In this document: in pieces, positions 1 to 8,694 of the stretch
Numbering within the stretch: position 1 is the first letter of the stretch
Layout: each line of letters starts with the position of its first letter
Source of the DNA: Hepatocystis sp. ex Piliocolobus tephrosceles
Taxonomy: Eukaryota; Apicomplexa; Aconoidasida; Haemosporida; Plasmodiidae
Direction of reading: 5' to 3'
Length of the DNA stretch: 20,413 nt
Assembly (NCBI GenBank): GCA_902459845.2
Contig: CABPSV020000260.1
Span: 1-20,413 of the forward strand
Position numbers and translations under genes: made by a program
The notes under the pieces: model-generated
The model's database searches: none
What the model was told of the DNA's origin: nothing
Seen by the model: the letters and a program-made list of their open reading frames with translations, nothing else

Positions 1-25
1 ATTTCTTTTTTTTTTTTTAAAATTG

Positions 26-61
<36 letters not shown>

Positions 62-261
62 CTCTAAATATTTTTTTTTTTTTTTTTAAGTTTCATTTGT
101 GTTTTTTAAATAAAATAAAGCACAGTTGTCATTTTTAATAAGTTACAGTTATTATGATTAATAATTTGGTTATTATACATATTATATATATAACCTTTTT
201 ATGGATGAATAAATAATTTTAAATTATGGAAAAAAAAAATAATAATAAAATAAAATAAAAT
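1..261. other. 3' flank of ADF2, no gene seen
   Basis: This stretch lies downstream of the leftward ADF2 gene. It consists mostly of poly-T blocks (about 5-18, 29-60 and 69-87) and A/T-rich spacer. No ORF or RNA gene is visible. It probably contains the ADF2 3' UTR and polyadenylation region, but no specific site can be assigned. Confidence 0.6.
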
Positions 262-852
262 TTAAGTATTTAAAATAATAGTTTTTAACTCTTCTTCAAA
301 CTCATCTAAACAACAAGCAATTTCCAAACTTTTAAAAATTCCCTTAACTTTTCGAACTAACGACTCCTTTGATGATGCATATAAGATTTTCTCTTTTGGT
401 CTTGCATAATCAGGTGACCAGAAAATAAAATATATTTTGTTACGTACAACACCCTCAGGCGTAATAATAGGCATATCTAAAATATTTAGAAAGAAAAAAA
501 AAAAAAAAAAAAAAAAAATATTATATGGCAATTTTAATATAAAATGCAGTAATTTTGCACATATATAAATATATGTACTAGTATTATAATATGTATGTGA
601 TCCTATTATTTATTTCCCCTTAATTATCTATTTACCTGCAATAATGTATCGACATTCGTTATTTTTTAAACAATTTCTTATATTTATTATAATATCTTCA
701 AGAGATTGTAACTCTGAATCTTGCTCTAATATATCAACAATTATTTCCTCACTATTTTCTATGCGATAAATAATATATTTATGCATATGTTTAACTTTCA
801 ATTTATTAAATTCGTTGACACACTGTTCGGATACTTTAACACCTGAGAGCAT
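262..852 (-). CDS. ADF2: Actin-depolymerizing factor 2 (ADF/cofilin)
   Basis: Two exons on the minus strand: 852-636 and 476-262, joined across a 159-nt intron (635-477) with a gtaaat donor and a ttttag acceptor. The intron is phase 1 and splits Asp73. The spliced product is 143 residues, the length I recall for Plasmodium ADF2. It is a single ADF-homology domain. The WSPD motif (92-95) and the basic stretch leading into YASSK (105-109) form the long actin-binding helix typical of cofilins. The start MLSGVKVS matches the family N-terminus. Family knowledge: ADF/cofilins bind, sever and depolymerise actin filaments in the cytosol, and ADF2 is the more canonical of the two Plasmodium paralogues, used mainly outside asexual blood stages. 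Upstream lie an 8-bp repeat array and a TGCATGC element. The identification is firm; the intron is supported by the continuous family match across it. Confidence 0.95.
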
Positions 853-854
853 TT

Positions 855-889
<35 letters not shown>

Positions 890-897
890 ATAATATT

Positions 898-961
898 GAT
901 ATGTTGATATGTTGATGTGTTGATATGTTGATGTGTTAATGTGTTGATGTGTTGATATGTT
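898..961. repeat. 8-bp tandem array, unit GATATGTT/GATGTGTT
   Basis: Eight consecutive 8-bp units, mostly GATATGTT or GATGTGTT with one AATGTGTT copy. The array begins about 46 bp upstream of the ADF2 start codon, so it probably lies in the 5' UTR or proximal promoter. The alternating A/G at the fourth base suggests expansion of a two-unit block. Confidence 0.85.
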
Positions 962-1018
962 TTTACGATTTTCCGTTTTTATTTATTTACACATTTATAT
1001 ACTTTTTTGTATAATATG

Positions 1019-1025
1019 TGCATGC
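1019..1025. promoter_or_regulatory. TGCATGC element upstream of ADF2, possible AP2-factor site
   Basis: TGCATGC lies about 170 bp upstream of the ADF2 ATG. TGCATGCA-type sites are bound by ApiAP2 factors, including AP2-Sp, in sporozoite-stage promoters. Here seven of the eight bases match (the last is T, not A). One short motif is weak evidence; the interest comes from its position and the reported mosquito-stage use of ADF2. Confidence 0.25.
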
Positions 1026-1476
1026 TTACGTTTTTTATATGTAGTATTTGCCTATTTTACCTTTTTTAAAGCTATTTATTAACCTTATATCGGTTGCTTA
1101 ACTTTTATGTAGTAATTTTCTTTTTTAACTTAAAAAAAAATATAGCAAATTATTTTTACGTATTTTATATTTTTTATGTATTTTACTGTTTTTTTTTTTT
1201 TTTATTTATTTTTTTTATTATTAAAGCTATTGGAAAATAATTGAAAAGTGTTATGAGGTTATGTTTTATTTCTTGAAACAATATAAATTTTAATAACTAG
1301 TTTTTATTATATATTTTTATTTACATTTAAATAATTTATAATATTGTACATCTGTACAAATAATTTTAACATATATTTTTTAATGCGTCTTTTTTTTTTT
1401 TTTTTTTTTTTTTTTTACGTTTAATAGTGAATGTTTTACAAGCTTATATGAGTGCACACAAGACTTGAACACATAT

Positions 1477-1546
1477 ATAATATATAATATATAATATGTA
1501 ATATATAATATATAATATGTAATATATAATATATAATATATAATAA
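1477..1546. repeat. 7-bp tandem array, unit ATAATAT
   Basis: Ten units of 7 bp. Copies 4 and 7 read GTAATAT and the others ATAATAT, a higher-order pattern of three units. It lies downstream of the PH/C92 gene and upstream of ADF2, and explains the tyrosine/isoleucine-rich minus-strand ORF here. Confidence 0.8.
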
Positions 1547-1656
1547 AAGATTACAAAAAAAAAAACAAAAAAAAAAACATAGGGTATTATATACACATAT
1601 GTCAAATACATCGATAAAAAACATTCTAATAAAAATAGTCAGAAGATACGCATAGT

Positions 1657-1689
1657 ACATCGGTAATGCATTGGTAATACATCGGTAGA
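1657..1689. repeat. 11-bp direct repeat, three copies (ACATCGGTAAT-like)
   Basis: Three adjacent 11-bp units with small differences (ACATCGGTAAT, GCATTGGTAAT, ACATCGGTAGA). The segment is short and noncoding, and unusually G/C-containing for this gap. No function is apparent. Confidence 0.6.
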
Positions 1690-1931
1690 AAAAAGATCTC
1701 TATATATATATATATTAACAAATTAAGTGTAATATTTAATAATAAAATGATCTTTTAAATTTGAGCACGCCATTTAATATATCACTCGGTATATATATAA
1801 TATATATATATATATAAATATATATAAAGAAGATAAAAAAGTATCAACGTAAGTAAGATTAATAAATTAAAATATATAAATATATAAAAAAAAAAAACTA
1901 AAAAGAACACAAAAAAAAAAAAAAAAATCAT

Positions 1932-4900
1932 TTATAAGCTAAAATCTATATATAACTCATTATTTAATTGACATCCTGATTGTAATTGTATCTTGTCTTC
2001 AAATTTTTTAGAAAAATTGCCTAAAAAAAATATATCCCCCCAAAATAAACGTGTTCTATTTTTTTATGTTTAATACATAAACTAACTAATGTGTATGTTT
2101 TTTTTTTTTTTTTTTTTTTTAATGCAAATGTTTGAAAAGTAAAACCAAAATAATCATTTGTTTAGTATAAACATTAAAATTTAACTATATAATTAAAACT
2201 ATGCATTTAACAATAAGGTTTAAAAAAGAAAATATTACTTGGCCAAATGTAACTACTAGGGGTGTTTTTAGGGATGACTCCCATAATCTTTAGTAATGTT
2301 ATTGTAAAAAAAAAAAAGAAATGAAAAGAAGTCGCAATATGTACATATGAATATACACATGTAAGTGCTTTACAAATACTTCATTATTATTCATTCATTT
2401 ATTTATATATTTATTTATTTATTTATTTATTTATTATTATTATTATAATTTTTTTTTTTTTTATTTATTTTTTTATTTATTATTATTATTATTTTTTTTT
2501 TTTTTTATTTACTTTCCAACACTCGGCTATTAATTCTGAGCAAAAATAACCATTGTCATCTGTGAAAAAAAATAAAATAATTTTTACACATTATATGTTG
2601 TTAGTTTGTAATGCTTAAACATGTTTTTTCATTTTTTTAGTTTTTTATTTTTTTATTGAAAGACATTTAAAATACCCATTTTAGGAACCAAAAAATTAAT
2701 TATTTTTAAATCATACTTCTTTCCAACCGTATTTTTTAAAAAGTTTAACAATTTTTGAAGATTCTCTTCACAGTTATCCCAAATTAAACGTCTTAGAGCT
2801 ATTCTAAAAATTAAAAAAAAAAAAAAAAAAAAAAGACAAAAAAACTTAAAACATGAAGCAATATAATTATTTATTTATACGTTTAAGGTTGTATAAACGT
2901 TTAGATGTTGATAAAACATAAACATTTGTTTATCCTTTTGTATTCTTTCTACATGTAGCATCTTTATCACTATCAAATATGTATAAATTTTTGTAAACAA
3001 TTTTTGGGCATTTTTTTTTTTTTTTTTTTAAATTAACCTAGTATATTGTTCAATCCATTTATTTTTTTTGAAAGAATACCAAGGTGTTAAGATAACACCC
3101 TAAATGAAAAATCAAAATATAATTACTCTTGTATTTTTACAGATTAAAATGTGAATTGTGTTTAAAAAAAGAAAATAGCTAACAGTTATGTATATATATA
3201 TATTTATTTATAAATTTATTTTACCATATTCGATAGTGCCTCTAATATAAATAAATCATTTTTATCATTTCTTAAAATCATGCCAATATGGTCATATTCC
3301 CCTCTAGTTAATACTCTTTGGATTTTCGCTGTCATAACCTTTGACCTTTTTTTTTTTTTTTTTTTTTTTTTTTTGTTCATCGTAAAGGTGAAAAAAAAAA
3401 AAAAATGATTTTAAATAATTATATACAAAAATTTATAACAGTTTAAATAAATATAAAAAAAAAAAAAGAAAAAAAAAACATTTTTTTTTTATATTATTTT
3501 ATACCTAAATAATAATATATCACCAGTATCTGCTATTTTTTCGAAAACATCAACCGATATTCTATCGAGCTTCCAAAAATTATGTTCTGTAAAAACAAAC
3601 TTAGGTTGCTCTATAAGTCTTTCATAATCCACTGAAGCATTTAATAATTCGAACCATTCGAATATATCTGCATCTTCTCCCTGAATGTAAATTAAAAACA
3701 GAGAGATAACTTTGCGTAATAATGTAATTGAATATACATATAATATATATTAAATCATGCTATATTATATTTGATCATGTAAGAACGGATCTGATTATAT
3801 TAAAGTTGATTGAATAAGACAAGATCGGATTCAATTAAAAAAAAAAAAGGAGAACCATACTAACTCATGGTATTTATTTTTATTAATTTTTTTTTTATTT
3901 AAATACCCTTAAATAAAGTTTGAAATCAGTATTTACAGGATTTAAGGTTAAATAAGATATTATATTTTTGGTAGCTTTATGAACTCTTGATTCGGAACAG
4001 CCTAACGACAACAATAAAAAGGTATGGTTTTAATACGTATATGTATACATTAATATATACATACGTGCTTATAAGTTAAAAAGTGCTTAAAAAAAAAAGA
4101 AAAATTTTATTATTTTTTTATTCAATATAAACTTACATATGTTGGCAACAACAAAATGAAAAGAGTTGTTACCCCCCACTCCTTGATCATACTACCAAAT
4201 GTGAAAAAAAAAAATAAAAAATAAAAAAAAAGTATTAATATATATATATATATATCTACGAATTGGTTAATAGTGCACATATACAATATATAAGTCGCTA
4301 CTTACAATAATATTCATATGAATTAAAGCTATATCAAGAACACCACATGGTCTTGTGTCCTCCTTATTTTTAAAATAATACAATTTTTTATTTTGCAAAC
4401 GAAACCACCTTTTTTTATAACAGGACCAAGAATTCGCAACTCTTTTTTCTAGGTACCCCTCTTTAAAATTCTAACATATCAATAAAATTAGTGATTACAC
4501 ATATACACATGAATATGTGTGAAGAAAGGAGGAAATATAAGTATATATAAATGCATTTAAATAGATGCACATACATACATAGATATATATATACATATAT
4601 ATGGTTAAACAGGAGAAAATATTATTGTAATTTATTTATTTTTTTTTTTTTCTATTACTGGTGATATTTTATAAAAACTCGAGTTGCAGACAAAATCATC
4701 AGAAAATTGAAAATATTTCTGTACTGCCCCCCCACACAAAAAAAAAAGAAAGAAAGAAAAAGGCCTATGTATAAAATAATAATAATAATACATAAAATAA
4801 ACAAATTAATAAATATGCACTTATAAAAAAACAAAACAAATAATTAAAAACAGTTAAAAAAAAAAGTAAACAAAAAAAACACCTGCTCCTCTTTATCTAA

Positions 4901-4966
4901 TTCGGATAAGTTGTTACATTTACTTTCTATTGTTTCTTCCATGTTTAGTTCAGTGTAGCTAGTCAT
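1932..4966 (-). CDS. PH domain plus permuted papain-like (YiiX/C92) cysteine hydrolase, 12 exons
   Basis: Reconstructed minus-strand exons: 4966-4883, 4718-4659, 4470-4306, 4191-4137, 4001-3907, 3680-3505, 3345-3225, 3099-3038, 2803-2676, 2559-2513, 2287-2239, 2020-1932. All junctions are GT-AG and phases agree throughout, giving 376 residues and a TAA stop. Residues 51-170 form a PH domain: GYLEKR (53-58), KKRWFRL (67-73) and a C-terminal helix tryptophan (W162). Residues 200-350 resemble permuted NlpC/P60-superfamily YiiX/C92 enzymes: GDILLF (206-211), catalytic-type His in YDHIGM (H231), acidic partner E247 in ILEA, and late Cys in YFCSEL (C322). I infer a membrane-recruited amidase, protease or acyl-transfer enzyme. 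The substrate is unknown and no signal peptide or TM helix is seen. The last exon is short; an unspliced reading instead ends at 2207. Domain calls are firm; activity is inferred. Confidence 0.85.
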
Positions 4967-5314
4967 TAAAAAAAAAAAAGAAATAAAAAAAAAAAAAAAA
5001 AATAGGGAACAAATAAAAGATAAAATTGTTTTCTAAGAATTTAACACAAATATATATACATAAATGTATTTATATATTAAAAAATTAAATGTCAAAATGC
5101 ATTTGTTTTTGCTTCTACTATTAAAAACAACAGATTGATTTAAAAAAATATATAAATAACCTTTTACTGTTGTGGTTACAGTTGATGTGGTTATAATTAT
5201 TATTGTTATTTATTTATTGTTGCTATTTATTACTATTGTTGTAATTTATTTTATTTTTTTCTATTTATTTTTACTTATTAAATCGGTGCTAGCTAACAAT
5301 ATATTAAAATTTAT

Positions 5315-5315
<1 letters not shown>

Positions 5316-5382
<67 letters not shown>
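5316..5382. repeat. 67-nt uninterrupted poly-T run
   Basis: The longest homopolymer in the window, about 350 bp upstream of the PH/C92 start. On the transcribed strand of that gene it reads as poly-A. Long dA:dT tracts are common in Plasmodium promoters and disfavour nucleosomes. The exact length is prone to sequencing error. Confidence 0.85.
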
Positions 5383-5390
<8 letters not shown>

Positions 5391-6316
5391 TAAAACAAAT
5401 GTTTTGAGCAAATTGGAAAAAAAAAAAAAAAAAATATTATAATTATTAATAATAAAAATATTATTTTTTAACCTTAAGTATAAATTGAAAAGAAAAAAAA
5501 AAATTACATGTTTAAAAAAACAAAACCCACTGTTAATTATGAAAATAAATTTAGTAAAGTGTTACAATCTTTAGTTAAAAAAAAAAAAAACTAAAAAAAA
5601 AAAAAAAATGAAGACACAACTGATTAGAAAAACATGTGTGCTATTAATTTTTTATTTGTATAAAAGTACATACCTAATATATACATATGATATGGGAAAA
5701 CCAATGGTATATATTACTACAACTGTTAGTACTTTATTTTTTTAACAAACACTATACATGAATTTTAAGTGAACTTGATAAAATTTCAGGGTTTATTTTG
5801 GAAATAAAAAAAAAAAAAAAAGGGAAGTTAAGTAAAGGTAATTTGATGATAGGTAAGGTGAGGTAAAGTAGGGTAAAATAAATGTATAAAATAGTGGTAA
5901 ATAAAATGTAGAATAAATAGAAAAGTAAAAATTGTTTACTTTTCCAGTGCATTAAAATGAATTAGTAAAAACTTTCTGGCGGTTTACCAACACATATATA
6001 TATATATACGTGTGGATGCAGACAAATATAGTTCTTTGTAAATATGCACTTAATTTACTGTTATAAAATATTAGAAAGGGAGTGTGTAAAATAAATAAAT
6101 AATGTTCATATGACAGCTATGAGAAAACTACAAAAATAAAATAAATGAATAAATTAATACAATGTTATTTAAAAAAAAATTAAAAAAAAAAAAAAAAATT
6201 AAGTTAGATTATATACAAAAAAAAAAAACAAAAAAATGAACGAGTAACTGCAGGAGCATCTACAGGAGCAAATAAATAATCAGCATAAAGAAAAAAATGA
6301 AAATATACCCTATACA

Positions 6317-6430
6317 AATGTTTGCATAGGAATATTTGCATAGAAATATTTGCGTAAAAATGTTTGCATAAAAATATTTGCATAAAAATATTTTCATAAA
6401 AATATGTTCATAAAAATATTTGCATAAAAA
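6317..6430. repeat. 14-bp tandem array just after the IscX stop codon
   Basis: Eight units with an exact 14-bp spacing, consensus TTTGCATAAAAATA on the plus strand. TTTGCAT-type cores start at 6321, 6335, 6349, 6363, 6377, 6391, 6405 and 6419, with two cores changed to TTTTCAT or TGTTCAT. The array ends within 7 bp of the IscX stop, so it is almost certainly transcribed as the start of the IscX 3' UTR. Confidence 0.85.
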
Positions 6431-6436
6431 ATAAGA

Positions 6437-6856
6437 TTAACTACATTCTTCATTATATCTTTCCAACCAATTCATTTGTATATTCTCCAAAACACTTTCA
6501 TTACATTTTCCCGTTAATTTTTTCCGGTTTTTGTTTACTACTGTGTCAATAACCATATTCTCTAATTCTTCAAATCTTAATGTCAAGGGGTCGATATTCT
6601 TGTATTCTTCAAATAGTAATTCTGCTATATCATCAAAATGTTCCCAGTCCAAAATTACATCATTTTCGTTATTATCACTAAAATATCTTTTACAGTTCTT
6701 ATATAAATAGTTCATTGGATATTTACAAAGGTTATTATTATTATTATTAAAACTATGCGTTTTTATACTTCTAGACATTAAGTATTTTATATTTGTGCGC
6801 ACATTACAGTTACGTAAAGCAAAATATGCAATTTTATTAACATCACTAGCTTTCAT
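6437..6856 (-). CDS. IscX-like iron-sulfur cluster assembly protein, mitochondrial leader
   Basis: Intronless ORF of 139 residues. Residues 69-136 match the small bacterial IscX (YfhJ) fold: LDWEHFDDIAELL (69-81), the hallmark DPLTLRF (89-95), then NESVLENIQMNWLE (119-132) ending near the family C-terminus. The first 68 or so residues are an added leader, basic and free of a hydrophobic signal peptide, with a six-Asn run (37-42). This suggests import into the mitochondrion rather than the apicoplast. Family knowledge: bacterial IscX binds iron and the cysteine desulfurase IscS, at a site overlapping that of frataxin/CyaY, and tunes cluster assembly on IscU. It is rare in eukaryotes, and I recall it being noted in apicomplexans. 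The gene is divergent from COX2a, and tandem arrays flank both ends. The IscX assignment is strong; the location is inferred. Confidence 0.87.
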   Translation of the reverse strand: MKASDVNKIAYFALRNCNVRTNIKYLMSRSIKTHSFNNNNNNLCKYPMNYLYKNCKRYFSDNNENDVILDWEHFDDIAELLFEEYKNIDPLTLRFEELENMVIDTVVNKNRKKLTGKCNESVLENIQMNWLERYNEECS

Positions 6857-6880
6857 TTTGTTTATCTAGCTGATATATAT

Positions 6881-7034
6881 ATTTACGTTAGTACATATAT
6901 GTGTTAGTACATATATACGTTAGTACATATATGTGTTAGTACATATATACGTTAGTACATATATACGTTAGTACATATATACGTTAGTACATATATACGT
7001 TAGTACATATATACGTTAGTACATATATACGTTA
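6881..7034. repeat. 16-bp tandem array upstream of the IscX start
   Basis: Units of 16 bp, consensus GTTAGTACATATATAC, with the GTTAGTAC core at 6887 and every 16 bp to 7015 (nine copies), then a degraded copy at 7031. Two early units carry ATATATGT in place of ATATATAC. The array starts about 25 bp upstream of the IscX ATG, inside its probable 5' UTR or core promoter. Confidence 0.88.
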
Positions 7035-7194
7035 ATAAAAAAAAAAAGAAGAAATTAATACTCTAAATTGAAGTTAAAGTAAAAATATTATATAATGTTT
7101 TTAAAATAATAAAAAAAACAACTATGGCGTTCTCTTTTTTGCAGACGGATGTTGTTTTTTTAATTTTAATTATAATATTGTGTTTTGTATGTAC

Positions 7195-7197
<3 letters not shown>

Positions 7198-7238
<41 letters not shown>
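7198..7238. repeat. (AT)n dinucleotide repeat
   Basis: About 20 AT units in the IscX-COX2a divergent region. Typical Plasmodium microsatellite, likely length-polymorphic. Confidence 0.85.
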
Positions 7239-7244
<6 letters not shown>

Positions 7245-7473
7245 ACGTTTTTATCCTTTAATTCATACCATTAATCATTGAAGAAGGTTGTAAACAAATA
7301 TAAGTGACAATTTAAAAAAGCTGTTTTTGCCTAAAAACAAAAAGACATTAGTCCTTTTCCACTTCTAATATTATGTAAAAATATATATACATATATATTG
7401 TTATCTAATTCGAGGTAATATATCCAAAAAAATACAAGTTCCTAAAATTTGTTTTATTTAAAGCATCTCATAG

Positions 7474-7507
<34 letters not shown>

Positions 7508-7905
7508 CCTGCAAATTTATTATTTTACATTTACAATATTGTTTGCTAAACATAAAAAAAAGTAGAAATAACAACTTATGAATATAGTAATTGTTTTAAT
7601 ATGAGTTTGTATATAAAACATAATGAACAACTATATTTAAAGTGAAGGAAAATATAAAAAAAAAAACAATGCTTTAGCTTAATTGTATATATATTCGTAC
7701 TGTGCACATATATACATATTATGTGAGATTTTTTTTTCCCTCCTATATATGCATTTGTTCTTTGTATATAATTCTGTTAGTACTATTAAAAAAAAGATAA
7801 TTTTTATAAATAAAGTAGATTATAGCTTGATTTTTTTTTATTTTCTCGACAAACCTTACAATAAGTTAATAAAATTTATAGCACATATATAATAAAAAAA
7901 AAATG

Positions 7906-7917
<12 letters not shown>

Positions 7918-7955
<38 letters not shown>
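7918..7955. repeat. 38-nt poly-A run
   Basis: Uninterrupted A run about 740 bp upstream of the COX2a ATG. Possible nucleosome-excluding tract; length is uncertain in any assembly. Confidence 0.8.
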
Positions 7956-7957
<2 letters not shown>

Positions 7958-8102
7958 TAAAAAAAAAGAAAGTATGAATGAATCAGTGAATACATATAAG
8001 TATCCCAAATATACTGCGTTTTGTTTTTTATTTTTTTTTTATTGAAACTAAAAAATATATTTTAAACACAAAAACATGTAAACTTATTTATTTTACAATT
8101 TC

Positions 8103-8141
8103 CATTCTTGTTTTTTTCATTCTTGTTTTTTTCATTCTTGC
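8103..8141. repeat. 15-bp direct repeat, three copies (CATTCTTGTTTTTTT)
   Basis: CATTCTTG recurs at 8103, 8118 and 8133, separated by poly-T. The last copy changes to CATTCTTGC. It lies about 550 bp upstream of COX2a with no clear function. Confidence 0.75.
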
Positions 8142-8694
8142 TTTAATATGATAAGAAATGCGAATAAAATTTAAAAATGCACTTCATTTTCTTCTTGGAA
8201 ATAAAGTGTAATATAAAATATTTATTTAAAAAGGAAAAAAAAAAATTATAATGTTACGCAAGTGTATATATGTCAAGTGAATATGAACAAGCGCGTGTAC
8301 AAAAGCATGGCTTTACATTTATTTAAAAACAATACAACAAAAAGTGTTTATGTTTTGTATGTTTAAAATATATTACATATAAATGTTTATGTAAATATAT
8401 ATACATGTGCATATACATTCTGAGTAAGCTGAGCAAGCACAAACATACTTCATTCCTTACAAAAAATAAGTTGCTTTAATTTAAGTATAAGCACAATTCT
8501 TTCAATTTTTTTTTTTTTGTTTACTTTGAAGAGTACAAAATTTTTTTAATTTTTTTTTTTTTATTTTACTTTTTTTTTTTTTTTAAATATTTTTTTACCA
8601 AAATATATTTTTTACAATATACATATGAGCATTAGCTATATGTACATGTATAATGCCTATATAATCATATAATGCTTATTTGATTTTTGTCAAA

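Larger units (their letters stand above)
853..1931. other. Intergenic region between ADF2 and the PH/C92 gene
   Basis: This gap of about 1.1 kb holds the ADF2 promoter and 5' UTR (right of 852, read leftwards) and the 3' end of the PH/C92 gene (left of 1932). Contents: a poly-T run at about 860-885, an 8-bp tandem array (898-961), a TGCATGC element (1019-1025), poly-T at about 1390-1416, a 7-bp array (1477-1546), three 11-bp copies (1657-1689) and (TA)n tracts near 1701-1714 and 1791-1815. The minus-strand ORF at 1436-1660 is the translated repeat and not a gene. Confidence 0.6.
4967..6436. other. Intergenic region between the PH/C92 and IscX genes
   Basis: This 1.5-kb gap holds the PH/C92 promoter (left part) and the IscX 3' end (right part). 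It contains a 67-nt T run (5316-5382), several poly-A runs, a purine-rich stretch of GGTAA-like words at about 5821-5875, a (TA)n tract at 5996-6008, a CAGGAGCA direct repeat (6250 and 6262) and a 14-bp array against the IscX stop. The ORFs at 5172-5384 and 5752-5952 are low-complexity with no family resemblance. No RNA gene was recognised. Confidence 0.6.
6857..8694. other. Divergent promoter region between the IscX and COX2a genes
   Basis: This 1.8-kb gap separates divergent genes, so it should hold both promoters and 5' UTRs. Contents: a 16-bp array (about 6881-7034), (AT)n (about 7198-7238), poly-T (about 7481-7507), a 38-nt poly-A run (7918-7955), a 15-bp triplicate (8103-8141) and a poly-T/poly-A patchwork to 8600. 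A TAGCTA word (8633-8638), the core of AP2-O-type sites, lies about 56 bp before the COX2a ATG, but such words are frequent. Short ORFs such as 7683-7892 look random. Confidence 0.6.

Noticed and set aside
1436..1660. Minus-strand ORF of 74 codons with Tyr/Ile repeats
   Set aside because: Explained by the 7-bp ATAATAT array and flanking A-rich sequence.
2207..2238. Stop at 2207 as the true end of the PH/C92 gene
   Set aside because: The tail after WPSN becomes Phe-rich intron-like sequence, while splicing 2238 to 2021 gives an in-phase, complex 28-residue tail.
4659..4724. Alternative acceptor for exon 2 of the PH/C92 gene, after the cag at about 4726-4724
   Set aside because: It shifts the reading frame and breaks the phase into the PH domain exon. 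The acceptor at 4720-4719 keeps phase 0 on both sides.
5172..5384. Plus-strand ORF ending in a long Phe run
   Set aside because: It runs into the 67-nt T tract; the rest is a degenerate T/A-rich stretch without family resemblance.
5752..5952. Minus-strand ORF over a GGTAA-rich stretch
   Set aside because: Low complexity, Phe- and Leu-rich, no conserved features. The purine-rich stretch itself shows no clean repeat period.
6250..6269. CAGGAGCA direct repeat, 12 bp apart
   Set aside because: Only two copies, in noncoding sequence, without ORF context or inverted symmetry; insufficient for a site call.
7124..7280. Short plus-strand ORF (MAFSFLQTD...) with one hydrophobic segment, and a splice-acceptor-like ttctcttttttgcag at 7130-7144
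   Set aside because: The hydrophobic run comes from T-rich DNA and (AT)n. There is no partner exon or homology. A 5' UTR intron acceptor for COX2a is possible but unsupported.
8680..8694. Five-codon N-terminal extension of COX2a beginning with TTG
   Set aside because: It has no ATG. The first ATG at 8695 has a good A-rich start context and fits the protein.
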